From NCBI RefSeq assembly GCF_001662875.1, contig NZ_JPVZ01000008.1, positions 62,001-126,000 on the forward strand: a stretch of DNA of 64,000 nt, read 5' to 3'. Each line of letters starts with the position of its first letter. Within the stretch, counting starts at the first letter, position 1. The notes beneath the pieces are model-generated. The model was not told where the DNA came from and searched no databases. It was given only the letters and a program-made list of their open reading frames with translations. The position numbers were made by a program, and so were the translations under genes. Source of the DNA: Thalassospira tepidiphila MCCC 1A03514 (GTDB taxonomy: Bacteria; Pseudomonadota; Alphaproteobacteria; Rhodospirillales; Thalassospiraceae). Below, piece by piece: positions 1 to 8,698 of the stretch.

Positions 1-374
1 CTGCACTTGAATTGCTTGAACGGATCGGGCTTGCCAAACAGGCCCACACGCCCGCAGGCGATCTGACCTATATCGATCAGAAACGCCTTGAACTGGGACG
101 GGCACTTGCCCTGCAACCGAAACTTCTGTTGCTTGACGAATGGCTGGCCGGATTGAACCCGTCCGAATTGCAGGATGGTATCGCCCTTGTTCGCAAGCTC
201 AAGAACGAAGGGCTTACGATCATCATGGTCGAACATGTCATGGATGCGATCAGAAGTCTGTGTGATCGTTGTGTGGTCATGAATGCCGGGGCCAAGATTG
301 CTGATGGCACCCCCGACGAAGTTCTTTCCGATCCCGAAGTCGTCCGCGCCTATCTGGGAGACAGCCATGCTTGA
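1..374 (+). CDS. livG: Branched-chain amino acid ABC transporter ATP-binding protein LivG, C-terminal part (cut by window edge)
   Basis: Only the last ~124 residues are present; the frame is open to the window edge, so the gene starts outside. The visible part has a LivG-type signature region (YIDQKRLELGRALA) followed by Walker B LLLLDE and an H-loop (VEHVMD), which fits the LivG rather than LivF class. The protein would be a cytoplasmic ATPase energising a LivHM permease for branched-chain amino acids or, in many alphaproteobacteria, aromatic or amide compounds. The residue after the Walker B glutamate is Trp (DEWLAGLNP) where Pro, Ala or Val is usual. The stop overlaps the start of livF by 8 bases, so the two are translationally coupled. 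Identity as LivG is firm at family level; the substrate is not visible. Confidence 0.85.
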   Translation, partial: ALELLERIGLAKQAHTPAGDLTYIDQKRLELGRALALQPKLLLLDEWLAGLNPSELQDGIALVRKLKNEGLTIIMVEHVMDAIRSLCDRCVVMNAGAKIADGTPDEVLSDPEVVRAYLGDSHA

Positions 375-1083
375 TATCAAAAAACTGTCTGTGTCCTATG
401 GCAAGCACGCCGCCCTTCGCGAAGTCGACCTTACTGTCGACCGTGGCGAAATCGTTGTCATGCTGGGCGCCAATGGCGCAGGTAAAAGCAGCTTGCTTAA
501 GGCCTGTGCCGGTCTGGTGCCGGCCCACGATAACACGCGTATCACCCTATCTGGCAGTGAGCTGACCGAACTTTCGGCCCACAAGATTGTCGAAGCCGGA
601 CTTGCACTTGTCCCGGAAGGGCGCGGCATTTTCGGCGAACTGACGGTTCGTGAGAACCTGGCACTTGGTGCCTTTGCCAAACGCGCAAGGGCAGCTGAAA
701 AACAGAACCTTGAACGCGTGATTGATCTGTTCCCCAAACTCGCGGAAAGGCTTGATCAAGCGGCTCGTACCATGAGTGGTGGCGAACAGCAGATGGTGGC
801 CATCGGCCGCGCGCTTATGTCCAATCCCGATATTCTTTTGCTTGATGAGCCGTCCCTTGGTTTATCACCAATCATGACCGGGGAATTATTCAAGGCCCTT
901 GCGGCCATTCGCAAAACAGGCGTTGGTGTGCTTCTGGTCGAACAGAATGCCCACCAGTCCCTCGCCATATCAGATCGAGGTTATCTGATCGAAAACGGGG
1001 CCGTTACCGGGCAGAATACTGCCAAGGCCCTGCAATCCGACCCAGCTGTGCAGAAGGCATTTCTTGGCCTTGGGGCCGCGTGA
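367..1083 (+). CDS. livF: Branched-chain amino acid ABC transporter ATP-binding protein LivF
   Basis: A 238-residue ABC ATPase of LivF length. Walker A is GANGAGKS near residue 35, the signature SGGEQQ spans residues 137-142, and Walker B LLLDEPSLGLSP contains D160/E161. LivF pairs with LivG on the cytoplasmic face of a LivHM-type importer. The ATG at 367 was chosen because it yields the canonical start MLDIKKLSVSYG and overlaps the end of livG; an upstream in-frame start would run deep into livG. The following aldehyde dehydrogenase begins 52 bases later on the same strand and is probably cotranscribed, which suggests that the imported compound may be an aromatic acid or aldehyde precursor rather than a plain amino acid (inference). 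Confidence 0.9.
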   Translation: MLDIKKLSVSYGKHAALREVDLTVDRGEIVVMLGANGAGKSSLLKACAGLVPAHDNTRITLSGSELTELSAHKIVEAGLALVPEGRGIFGELTVRENLALGAFAKRARAAEKQNLERVIDLFPKLAERLDQAARTMSGGEQQMVAIGRALMSNPDILLLDEPSLGLSPIMTGELFKALAAIRKTGVGVLLVEQNAHQSLAISDRGYLIENGAVTGQNTAKALQSDPAVQKAFLGLGAA

Positions 1084-1135
1084 TGCAGTCTTTCGCCAAC
1101 GCACAGCAAACCACAAGAAAGTCAGGAGAAACGTC

Positions 1136-2593
1136 ATGAACGACACCAAATTGTTGATCAATAATCAGGACGTCAATGCGTCCAACAACCGCACTTTTGA
1201 ACGCAAGAACCCGGTCACTGGCGAAGTTGCAACCGTGGCTGCGGCCGCTAATGCCGCCGATGCCCGCAAGGCCGCCGATGCCGCCGCCGCGGCCTTCCCG
1301 GAATGGTCAAAAATGGGTCCGGGCGCACGGCGCAAGATCCTGCTTAAGGCCGCTGACATCATGGAGGCCAAAGGTGATCAGTTTGGTCAGCTGGTTCTTG
1401 ATGAAACCGGCAGCACGCGCATGTGGGGTGGATTTAACGCCCATCTTGCTGCCAATATGCTGCGCGAGGCCGGTGGCATGACGACGCAAATTCAGGGCGA
1501 TGTCATTCCGTCTGACACGCCGGGCCTCATGGCCATGGGCATTCGTCAGCCGGTTGGCGTGGTCCTGGGCATTGCGCCCTGGAACGCCCCGGTGATCCTT
1601 GGCACACGCGCCATTGCCATGCCGCTGGCGTGCGGCAATACCGTCATCCTCAAGGCGTCCGAACTCTGCCCGGCCCTGCATCGCCTGATCGGTGATTGCC
1701 TGGTCGAGGCCGGTGCGCCTGAAGGTGTCGTCAACGTTGTGACCAATGCCCCGGAAGATGCCCCGGAAATCGTTGAAACCCTGATTGCCCATCCGGCCGT
1801 GCGCCGCATCAACTTTACCGGCTCTACCCGTGTCGGGCGCATCATCGCCAAGCTTGCGGCTGAACACCTGAAACCGGTTCTGCTTGAACTGGGTGGCAAG
1901 GCACCGTTCCTCGTTTTGGATGACGCCGACCTTGACGAGGCGGTCAATGGCGCGGCCTTTGGCGCCTATATGAACCAGGGCCAGATTTGCATGTCGACCG
2001 AACGCCTGATCGTTGACAATGCGGTTGCCGATGACTTTGTTGCCAAACTGGCCGCCAAGGCCAAAACGCTGACCGCAGGCGATCCGGCCAAGGCCGAAAA
2101 CATCCTTGGCGGTGTTGTCAGCATCGAGGCGGTCAATCGCATCGAAGAACTGATCGAAGACGCCGTTTCCAAGGGTGCGAAACTGGTTGCCGGTTCGGGC
2201 AAGGCCAAGGACGGCGTTCTGATGGATGCCACCCTGCTTGATCATGTTACCCCGGCAATGAAGATCTATTCCGAGGAAAGCTTTGGCCCGATCTGTGTCG
2301 TTATTCGTGCAGGCGACGAGGACGAGGCCGTTCGCATCGCCAATGACAGCGAATATGGCCTGTCTTCTGCGGTCTTCTCGACCAACATTCCGCGTGCGAT
2401 GGAAGTTGCCAAACGCATTGAAAGCGGCATCTGCCACATCAACAGTCCGACCGTTCAGGACGAAGCACAGATGCCATTTGGTGGTGTGAAATCATCGGGT
2501 TATGGCCGTTTCGGATCCCAGGCATCGATTGATGAATTCACCGAAATGCGCTGGATCACGATCCAGAGCGGCAAGCGCCACTACCCGTTCTAA
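1136..2593 (+). CDS. NAD(P)-dependent aldehyde dehydrogenase (salicylaldehyde/vanillin dehydrogenase-like)
   Basis: 485 residues with all ALDH superfamily landmarks: coenzyme motif FTGSTRVG around 227-234, general base E251 in LELGGKAP, and nucleophile C285 in GQICMS. The MGIRQPVGVVLGIAPWNAP segment resembles salicylaldehyde, benzaldehyde and vanillin dehydrogenases (DoxF/LigV-like). It would oxidise an aldehyde to its acid in the cytoplasm. The start at 1136 follows an AGGAG ribosome site; the longer upstream ORF would overlap livF. It lies at the end of the liv operon and is followed by a strong terminator, so uptake and oxidation of one aromatic substrate is a reasonable guess. The exact aldehyde cannot be read from sequence. 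Confidence 0.85.
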   Translation: MNDTKLLINNQDVNASNNRTFERKNPVTGEVATVAAAANAADARKAADAAAAAFPEWSKMGPGARRKILLKAADIMEAKGDQFGQLVLDETGSTRMWGGFNAHLAANMLREAGGMTTQIQGDVIPSDTPGLMAMGIRQPVGVVLGIAPWNAPVILGTRAIAMPLACGNTVILKASELCPALHRLIGDCLVEAGAPEGVVNVVTNAPEDAPEIVETLIAHPAVRRINFTGSTRVGRIIAKLAAEHLKPVLLELGGKAPFLVLDDADLDEAVNGAAFGAYMNQGQICMSTERLIVDNAVADDFVAKLAAKAKTLTAGDPAKAENILGGVVSIEAVNRIEELIEDAVSKGAKLVAGSGKAKDGVLMDATLLDHVTPAMKIYSEESFGPICVVIRAGDEDEAVRIANDSEYGLSSAVFSTNIPRAMEVAKRIESGICHINSPTVQDEAQMPFGGVKSSGYGRFGSQASIDEFTEMRWITIQSGKRHYPF

Positions 2594-2672
2594 GCCTTGC
2601 TGTTCATAAAGATACGCAGGGGGGAAGCCTGATTTCGTGAGAACTGTTTCCTCACCAAATCAGGACCTGTGT

Positions 2673-2713
2673 GCAGGCCGTCAGATTTTCATCTGGCGGC
2701 CTGCGTCTTTTTG
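2673..2713 (+). terminator. Rho-independent terminator after the liv-aldehyde dehydrogenase operon
   Basis: A 14-base-pair hairpin (2673-2686 with 2691-2704, one G-T wobble, TTTC loop) is followed by GTCTTTTT. It lies 80 bases past the aldehyde dehydrogenase stop and just before the convergent UPF0178 gene. Confidence 0.85.
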
Positions 2714-2731
2714 GGAAATGAAGTGATCTGA

Positions 2732-3205
2732 TCAGCCGCGCAGAACGGCCTGCACCAGAACTTCCAACGCGCTTGAAAACTTCGATCGGTCTTTCTGGGT
2801 AAAGGCGGCATTGCGCCCCTGTTCGCCGGTGACTTCACGCATGTGGGCGGCGATTTCACGCCCGGCCAGCGCATTGCCAATATTGGCCTCGGTAAATTCC
2901 TGACCGTTGGCTTTCAGGACCCTGGCACCGATTTCAATCCCGCGCGATGCCAGCGGAATGTCATTGGTGATGATCACATCACGTGCACGCGCATTTTCCG
3001 CAATCCAGTCATCGGCGGCATCGGGTTCCGGCGGCACAATCACGATCTTGATCAAGGGATTGCGTGACGGGCGAATGCCGCCGTTTGATACCATGATCAT
3101 TTCGATCCGGTGGCGTTCGGCCACACGTTCGCATTCGGCCTTAACCGGGCAGGCGTCGGCATCAACAAACAAACGTGGACGGGTATTTTCAGTATTTTCG
3201 TTCAT
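2732..3205 (-). CDS. UPF0178 (DUF188, YaiI/YqxD family) protein
   Basis: 157 residues with the family motif VDADACPVK at residues 14-22, the VSNGG segment and the later VITNDIPLA segment, all typical of YaiI/YqxD proteins. The fold is related to PIN/NYN-type nucleases by published classification, and the conserved Asp residues (D15, D17) could bind metal, but no cellular role is established. The length is normal for the family. It lies 38 bases downstream of the MFS exporter on the same strand and could be read from the same message. Function stays unknown. Confidence 0.9.
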   Translation of the reverse strand: MNENTENTRPRLFVDADACPVKAECERVAERHRIEMIMVSNGGIRPSRNPLIKIVIVPPEPDAADDWIAENARARDVIITNDIPLASRGIEIGARVLKANGQEFTEANIGNALAGREIAAHMREVTGEQGRNAAFTQKDRSKFSSALEVLVQAVLRG

Positions 3206-3243
3206 GGCGCGATAATCGCCGGGACGCGATCAAAGTCAAGCCA

Positions 3244-4500
3244 TCATGAACCCTGCCTGACCGTCGCAGAATGCTTTGCATCGCGCATCACGGCCAAAAC
3301 CACCGCCCCGACAAAGGCAAAGCTGCATGCCATCAAAACGGTTGTTTGGAAATCAAAGGCACTGGCAACCACCCCGGTCAAAAGATTGCCGATCAGCCCC
3401 CCGACAAACAGCGTGCTGACATAGTAACTGGTCGCAACACCGGGCTGATCGGTGGCGAAGTTTTGAACGAATGTCATGCTGATCCCGGCAAAGATACCGT
3501 AATAGATACCATCAAGGGTAGCGAGTGCCAGCACATCAACAAGCGTTGTGGCGTGATAAATCAGGCCAAAGAACACCGCCCCCAATAGGGCCGCGATCAG
3601 CATGCCTTTACGTTCGCCAACCCGTTTTATCAGCGTTGCGCAGAAATAGATCACCACCACTTCGACAAAGCATTTCACCGTCAGGGCAAAACCCGCCGAG
3701 GACGCGACCAGCCCCAACTCGGTCGAGAAATAAAGCGGCATTGCCGAAACAAACACCACATTGGCCGCCCCGATGAAAAACACCGGCACACAGGCCGACA
3801 ACAGGCCAAAGTTGAACGGGACTTTCTGCCCGGTCTTCAGGCTGTTGGGATGATGGGTTTTAAATGCGCCCGGCACAATCACCAAACAGGTCACACACCA
3901 GATCGCGGCAAGTCCGGCAATTGCGTAATAGGTCGGGGCAAAACCATAGACGCCATAAAATGACAAGGACGCCGCCGGCCCGACCATCCAGCCAAGCGAT
4001 GTCTGCATGCGAAGGAAGCCGTTGAACTTGACGACATCGCGCCCGGTCTGTTCGGCAAACAGACGCCCGAATGAATACATCACCGAAAGCGCACCGGATC
4101 CGATACCAAGCAGGATCGATGCAATGCCAAGATAAACCCAGTAAATCTGAAACAGACCCAGCAGGGTCATGCCAATGCCAAAGCACAGAATACTGGTCAC
4201 CAGCAGGAACTTGACGGGCACCGCCCGATCAATCGCACGCCCAAATGTGCGGTTCACAATCAGGGTGACGCACACCTGAACAATCGCCACCAGGCTAAGC
4301 TTCCAGGGGGCTTGACCCAATCCTTCGACAACATAAAGCCCGGCCAAGGGTGCCGCACTCGACGAGGCAAAAGCCCCAACAAGCAGCAAGCCAAGCACAA
4401 GAAACGGATAGCGATCCAGAACCGCCATGATTGGCGACAGCCCGGCCTTTTGGCCAGCCCCAACATCGCTTACGCCGTTACCTGCCCCATCACCCTGCAT
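3244..4500 (-). CDS. MFS transporter, sugar-efflux (SetA-like) type
   Basis: 418 residues with about twelve hydrophobic segments and the overall look of Set-family sugar efflux carriers: the first helix starts DRYPFLVLGLLLVGAFASS, a motif-A-like loop NRTFGRAIDRA joins helices 2 and 3, and the second half repeats the pattern (KRVGERKGM). It is an inner-membrane proton-coupled carrier, probably an exporter of small sugars or analogues; this is an analogy from family resemblance, and amino-acid or drug export is possible. The chosen ATG has a GGGGA ribosome site about 10 bases upstream. The N-terminal 24 residues are polar and weakly conserved-looking, so a later start cannot be ruled out. Confidence 0.75.
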   Translation of the reverse strand: MQGDGAGNGVSDVGAGQKAGLSPIMAVLDRYPFLVLGLLLVGAFASSSAAPLAGLYVVEGLGQAPWKLSLVAIVQVCVTLIVNRTFGRAIDRAVPVKFLLVTSILCFGIGMTLLGLFQIYWVYLGIASILLGIGSGALSVMYSFGRLFAEQTGRDVVKFNGFLRMQTSLGWMVGPAASLSFYGVYGFAPTYYAIAGLAAIWCVTCLVIVPGAFKTHHPNSLKTGQKVPFNFGLLSACVPVFFIGAANVVFVSAMPLYFSTELGLVASSAGFALTVKCFVEVVVIYFCATLIKRVGERKGMLIAALLGAVFFGLIYHATTLVDVLALATLDGIYYGIFAGISMTFVQNFATDQPGVATSYYVSTLFVGGLIGNLLTGVVASAFDFQTTVLMACSFAFVGAVVLAVMRDAKHSATVRQGS

Positions 4501-4627
4501 CGAAACCGTCCCCTAACCTGTCATGGCATCATGGGAACCGTTCTAGCGCTTCAACCTGAAATCGTTAAACATTTCTGCGCCTTACGCATCAGATGTCACA
4601 AAAGCATCATGAACGACGCGAAATGGA

Positions 4628-5356
4628 TCAGGCAAGACCGCCAACGAAACTTGAAAGTTCTGGCGTTTTTGGATTGGAAAAGACTTCTTCCGGATCGCCG
4701 GTTTCATGAATGCGGCCCTGATGCATAAAGACCAGCTTGTCGCAAACTTCACGCGCAAAACGCATTTCGTGTGTGACCATGACAAGCGTCATGCCCTCTT
4801 CGGCAAGTTGGCGGACAACTGCCAGTACCTCGTTGACCAGTTCCGGATCAAGTGCCGATGTCACTTCGTCACACAAAAGAACCTTTGGCTTCATCGCCAG
4901 TGCACGGGCGATCGCCACACGCTGTTGCTGCCCGCCCGACAATTGATCGGGGTAATGCATCATCTTGTCCGCCAAGCCGACCTTGGCCAGCATTTCCTCA
5001 GCGATTTGTTTGGCCTCGGCCTTGGATTGCTTTTTGACGACCTGCGGGGACAGCATGACGTTTTCAAGGGCCGTGTAATGCGGGAACAGGTTGAACTGTT
5101 GAAACACCATGCCGACCTGAAGTCGAAGGCCAAGCAGATCCGCATCACGGTCGCTGATCTTTTTGCCATCAACGATGATCACACCATCATCAATGACCTC
5201 AAGCCCGTTGATTGTGCGCAACAGCGTGCTTTTGCCCGATCCGCTTTTACCAATCAGGGCAATGACCTGCCCCTCGTCGATTGAAAGATCAATGCCCTTG
5301 AGAACTTCGAGCTCGCCAAAGCTTTTATGGATGGCATGCAATTCAACGAGCGACAT
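4628..5356 (-). CDS. Polar amino acid ABC transporter, ATP-binding protein (GlnQ/HisP-like)
   Basis: 242 residues, the normal length for GlnQ/ArtP ATPases. Walker A GKSGSGKST spans residues 36-44, the Q-loop is VFQQFNLFPH, the signature LSGGQQQRVAI begins at 139, and Walker B ends in D163/E164. The triple-Q signature and NLFPH are typical of the polar amino-acid (PAAT) family. The start at 5356 gives the canonical MSLVELHAIHKSFG and overlaps the end of the upstream permease by 14 bases. Last gene of the SBP-permease-permease-ATPase operon; substrate probably an amino acid or amino-acid-like compound. Confidence 0.9.
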   Translation of the reverse strand: MSLVELHAIHKSFGELEVLKGIDLSIDEGQVIALIGKSGSGKSTLLRTINGLEVIDDGVIIVDGKKISDRDADLLGLRLQVGMVFQQFNLFPHYTALENVMLSPQVVKKQSKAEAKQIAEEMLAKVGLADKMMHYPDQLSGGQQQRVAIARALAMKPKVLLCDEVTSALDPELVNEVLAVVRQLAEEGMTLVMVTHEMRFAREVCDKLVFMHQGRIHETGDPEEVFSNPKTPELSSFVGGLA

Positions 5357-5996
5357 GGCGGAACTTTCCTTCGAGGTGGCGGGCAAAAAGCGATAGCGGA
5401 TAACAAATCAGGAAATACATCACCGCCACACAGCCATAGACCGTAAACGGTTCATAGGTGGCATTGGTGATCATGGTGCCGGCCTTGGTCAGTTCAACAA
5501 AGCCGATGATTGATGCCACGGCTGTTCCCTTGACCACCTGAACCGAAAAGCCCACCGTTGGTGGGACGGCAATGCGAAGCGCCTGCGGCAAAACGATATA
5601 GCGCATCTGTTGGGTAAAATTCATGCCAAGGCTTGCCGATGCTTCCCATTGACCCTTGCCAATCGATTCAACACATCCGCGCCAGATTTCGGTCAGAAAC
5701 GCACTGGTGAACAATGTCAGGCCAAGGGTTGCCGCCACCCATGGCGACACATCCAGTCCGATCAGTGGCAAGCCGAAAAAGACAATGAATAACTGCATCA
5801 AAAGCGGCGTGCCCTGAAACAGTTCGACATAGCCGCGCACCAGTCGGATCACCCACGGATTGCCAGCCGTGCGCACCATCAAAAGCAACAAGCCAACCAG
5901 CCCGCCAAGCACAAAGGCCGTAAGCGACAGCAACACTGTCCAGCGCGCGGCAAGCAACAGGTTATAAGCAATATCCCACAGGGAAAATTCAGACAT
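5343..5996 (-). CDS. Polar amino acid ABC transporter permease (HisM/GlnP family), second subunit
   Basis: 217 residues with four to five membrane helices and the inner-membrane permease EAA-type loop (EASASLGMNFTQQMRYIVLP), where the ATPase docks. The N-terminal YVELFQGTPLLMQLFIVFFG segment is the PAAT hallmark. The start MSEFSLW at 5996 was preferred; its ATG overlaps the last codons of the first permease (stop at 5989-5991), so the two permeases are translationally coupled. Forms the membrane channel with the neighbouring permease. Confidence 0.9.
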   Translation of the reverse strand: MSEFSLWDIAYNLLLAARWTVLLSLTAFVLGGLVGLLLLMVRTAGNPWVIRLVRGYVELFQGTPLLMQLFIVFFGLPLIGLDVSPWVAATLGLTLFTSAFLTEIWRGCVESIGKGQWEASASLGMNFTQQMRYIVLPQALRIAVPPTVGFSVQVVKGTAVASIIGFVELTKAGTMITNATYEPFTVYGCVAVMYFLICYPLSLFARHLEGKFRHVAR

Positions 5997-6660
5997 GACG
6001 CCGCCGTTCAAACAGGAAGTTACCGAGAACCTTCAAGCCCATCCGAAGCAGGATCGACATCACAAGATACAAACCCGTCACCACGAAATAGACTTCAAAC
6101 GCCCGGAAATTAAGCGCCTGAATATAGTTCGCGCCGAATGTCAGTTCCTCGGCCGCGATCTGCGAACAGACCGATGATCCCAGCATGACAATTACAATCT
6201 GACTGGAAAGGGCCGGCCAGATTTTCTTGAGTGCGGGTAAAATCACGACATAACGGAAAATTTGCACCCGGTTCATTGCAAGACTTTGGGCTGCTTCGAT
6301 CTGGCCTTGCGGGATAGCCAGAATGCCGGCCCGGATGATTTCCGTGGAATAGGCACCGAGATTGACGATCATCGCCAAAACAGCAGCCTGAAATTCCGTC
6401 AGCTTCACGCCAAGTGCGGGAAGCCCGAAGAAGATAAAGAAGAGTTGCACCAGAAACGGCGTGTTGCGGATCAGTTCTACATACACGCCGACAATCTGGC
6501 TGATCACCGGGGCGCGCGACGCACGCGCCCACGCCCCCATGATCCCGAGCCCGACGCCAACCACAGCACCGATGACTGTTAACTCCGTGGTCAGAATGAC
6601 CCCGTCAAACAGCAGCTGCCAATGCGGCACGATGGCGCCGAAATCGAATTTATATGCCAT
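5989..6660 (-). CDS. Polar amino acid ABC transporter permease (HisQ/GlnP family), first subunit
   Basis: 223 residues. YVELIRNTPFLVQLFFIFFG and the EAA-like loop EAAQSLAMNRVQIFRYVILP-like segment mark it as a PAAT permease. It pairs with the downstream permease as a heterodimer in the inner membrane. The gene begins 35 bases after the binding-protein stop and ends overlapping the next permease. Nothing unusual in sequence. Confidence 0.9.
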   Translation of the reverse strand: MAYKFDFGAIVPHWQLLFDGVILTTELTVIGAVVGVGLGIMGAWARASRAPVISQIVGVYVELIRNTPFLVQLFFIFFGLPALGVKLTEFQAAVLAMIVNLGAYSTEIIRAGILAIPQGQIEAAQSLAMNRVQIFRYVVILPALKKIWPALSSQIVIVMLGSSVCSQIAAEELTFGANYIQALNFRAFEVYFVVTGLYLVMSILLRMGLKVLGNFLFERRRHV

Positions 6661-6695
6661 TGATCTATAATGATCCTGTCAGTCAGCCAAAAAGC

Positions 6696-7478
6696 TTAGA
6701 GTTTTTCCGGAAGCGGAATACCAAGCCACTTTTCAGCAATCGCATTCAAACGACCATCGGCAATTGAAGCGGCAATGATCTCATTGACCTTGGCCATGAG
6801 TTCCGGCTCATCCTTGTTCAGGCCGACATAGCAGGGGGAATTTTTGATCAGGAATTTCGGTTCCGGCTTGCGCGGCGGGTCGCGTTCAATGATGGCAGCT
6901 GCCGTCACGTTACCGGTCGCGATCAGATCAACCTGACCTGACAGGAAGGCCGAAATCGTGCCGTTATTGTCTTCGTAGCGTTTGATATCAACGTCAGACG
7001 GCGCGATCTTGGTCAGTTCAAGATCTTCGATCGCACCACGGGTCACGCCAACCGACATACCCGCAAGGTCGGCTGCCTTTTCAACCGAAAAATCAGCCGG
7101 GCCAAAGACGCCGTTATAGAACGGTGCATAGGGATCGCTAAAATCGATCACCTTTTCACGGTCCGGGTTCTTGCCAAGGCTGGAAATCACCAGATCGACC
7201 TTGCCGGTGTTGAGATATGGGATGCGGTTGCTTGAGGTCACCGGTACCAGTTCAAGCTTTACACCAAGCTCTTCGGCAATCAGGGCCGCCATATCAATGT
7301 CATAGCCCTTTGGCTGCATATCGGTCCCCACCGAACCGAATGGCGGAAAGTCCTGTGGCACGGCAACCTTGAGAACACCGGCCTCGGAGATGCTGTCGAG
7401 CGCGCTGGCAGACGCTGCCCCAAGCGGAGCGGCAAGCATTGCCACCGCAGTAATCGCAGTTTTGAAGAATTGTTTCAT
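6696..7478 (-). CDS. Polar amino acid ABC transporter substrate-binding protein
   Basis: 260 residues; residues 1-26 form a Sec signal peptide ending ASA before the mature N-terminus. The mature part starts with GVLKVAVPQDFPPFGSVG and has YDIDMAALIAEELG and DLVISSLGKNPDREKVIDFS, the standard type-3 solute-binding-protein pattern (GlnH/ArtJ). Periplasmic receptor for the transporter encoded downstream. It is the first gene of the operon and is divergent from the FadR-type regulator 209 bases away, which probably controls it. The ligand cannot be deduced. Confidence 0.9.
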   Translation of the reverse strand: MKQFFKTAITAVAMLAAPLGAASASALDSISEAGVLKVAVPQDFPPFGSVGTDMQPKGYDIDMAALIAEELGVKLELVPVTSSNRIPYLNTGKVDLVISSLGKNPDREKVIDFSDPYAPFYNGVFGPADFSVEKAADLAGMSVGVTRGAIEDLELTKIAPSDVDIKRYEDNNGTISAFLSGQVDLIATGNVTAAAIIERDPPRKPEPKFLIKNSPCYVGLNKDEPELMAKVNEIIAASIADGRLNAIAEKWLGIPLPEKL

Positions 7479-7660
7479 GAGCCTCTACCCGTCTGTCTAA
7501 TCGTTTCTGAAATCATGTGCGTTATTTTTAGCCTGATTGTGACGCTGCACATCTTTTGATCTTTTGTCTATGAATAATTTTTTCTTCAGCGTAAATTCAG
7601 CATGAGATTGATCATAATCCTTTAAAAATCAGCATTTTTTGAATATCAAAAACCATTCAA

Positions 7661-7673
7661 CTGGTCTGACCAG
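7661..7673. promoter_or_regulatory. Perfect 13-bp palindrome CTGGTCTGACCAG, candidate FadR/GntR operator
   Basis: CTGGTC-T-GACCAG is a perfect inverted repeat ending 14 bases before the regulator's ATG. The TGGTC/GACCA half-sites match the general operator type of FadR-subfamily GntR regulators (for example TGGTCCGACCA for FadR). Position suggests autoregulation and possibly control of the divergent transporter operon. Confidence 0.6.
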
Positions 7674-7687
7674 ATGTGGGACAATAT

Positions 7688-8365
7688 ATGACACGCAGTG
7701 AAACCACCCCGGAACGCGCAGCCCGGGACATTCGGAACCTGATAGAAAACAAGGGCCTAAAGGCAGGTGACTCGCTGCCCGCCCAGCGCAATCTGGCAAG
7801 CGAACTGGGCATCAGCCGCACCAGCCTGCGCGAAGCTCTTGCCACACTCGAAGCGCTTGGACTGATCCACATCCACGCCGGAAAAGGCGTGTACATCACC
7901 GATCGCCAGAACTTGCCGCCGATTGGTCAGGACCGAAATCGCCAGGCCGGCCAGGTTTATCAGTTCCGGCTTGCGATCGAGCCCTATGTTGCCGGCCTCG
8001 CGGCCCAGATGCGCAACAAGGATCACCTCGATGCGCTTGAAACCAGCATCACCGATATGCGAAACGCGCTAGAGACAGATGACCTGATTGCCGCCGCCAC
8101 CGCCGATACGGAATTTCATGAAGTTCTTCTTTTGGCGTCAGGCAATCCGATGTTTGCCAAGGCCATGCATCCCGCAGCCCAGATCATTCACGAGAACCAG
8201 ATGCTGCCCTTTGCCAACGCCAAGGCGATTGCCGCCCCGCTTGCCGAACATGAACAGGTCTTGCGCTATGTGCGTGAACACAATCCATCGGGCGCGCGCG
8301 ATGCCATGCATTTCCATGTCCTGAGTGCCGCCACCCGCGCCAAGATCGCCTTCTTGCGCCCCTGA
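7688..8365 (+). CDS. GntR-family transcriptional regulator, FadR (FCD) subfamily
   Basis: 225 residues: an N-terminal winged HTH (about residues 8-75, with LASELGISRTSLREALATLE as recognition region) and a C-terminal FCD ligand domain with the expected Asp/His metal-site pattern (TEFHEVLL, EHEQVLRYV, FHVLS). Such proteins are repressors released by organic acids. The ATG at 7688 follows GTGGGA; the GTG at 7676 would be closer to the palindrome and is less likely. Divergent from the amino-acid ABC transporter, its likely target. Confidence 0.88.
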   Translation: MTRSETTPERAARDIRNLIENKGLKAGDSLPAQRNLASELGISRTSLREALATLEALGLIHIHAGKGVYITDRQNLPPIGQDRNRQAGQVYQFRLAIEPYVAGLAAQMRNKDHLDALETSITDMRNALETDDLIAAATADTEFHEVLLLASGNPMFAKAMHPAAQIIHENQMLPFANAKAIAAPLAEHEQVLRYVREHNPSGARDAMHFHVLSAATRAKIAFLRP

Positions 8366-8380
8366 CATGCACGCAAAACA

Positions 8381-8412
8381 AAACCCCCACCCGGTTTTCC
8401 GGATGGGGGTTT
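8381..8412. terminator. Bidirectional terminator between the FadR-type gene and the cold-shock gene
   Basis: AAACCCCCACCC and the complementary arm around 8401-8412 form a GC-rich hairpin flanked by A-rich sequence on the left and T-rich sequence on the right, so it can stop both convergent transcripts. Confidence 0.75.
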
Positions 8413-8451
8413 CGTTAATACGGTGCCCTTCACAAGGAAGGACAAGCCGAA

Positions 8452-8661
8452 TTAGGCAGCGGTCAGATCATCTGCCGAAACGCGGCCCGAACGTGAGTCG
8501 GTGCGCAGTTCGTAGTTGATTTTGTCGCCTTCCTGCGGGTGGCCCATGCCAGCGCGTTCAACGGCGCTGATGTGCAGGAATACGTCATTTCCGCCTTCGT
8601 CCGGCTGAATGAAACCAAAACCTTTAGTTGCGTTGAACCATTTAACGGTACCAGTTGCCAT
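8452..8661 (-). CDS. Cold-shock protein, CspA family
   Basis: 69 residues, the full single cold-shock domain. RNP1 (KGFGFIQP) and RNP2 (VFLHISAVE) RNA-binding motifs are both intact. Binds single-stranded RNA/DNA and melts structure. The start at 8661 follows AGGAG with good spacing; the longer ORF upstream is not needed. Same strand as, and 78 bases downstream of, the RhlE-like helicase, a pairing that fits RNA remodelling at low temperature. Confidence 0.95.
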   Translation of the reverse strand: MATGTVKWFNATKGFGFIQPDEGGNDVFLHISAVERAGMGHPQEGDKINYELRTDSRSGRVSADDLTAA

Positions 8662-8698
8662 CTTTAGATCTCCTATCGAGTATTGATTGGCGTTTCGA

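Noticed and set aside
1..374. Broken livG with missing Walker A
   Set aside because: The frame is open to the left edge, so the missing part lies outside the window.
1307..2437. Long minus-strand ORF (376 codons) inside the aldehyde dehydrogenase
   Set aside because: A shadow of a strongly coding plus-strand gene; no family motifs and no ribosome site. Similar long shadows lie opposite soxA, fdsA, fdsB, argE and amt.
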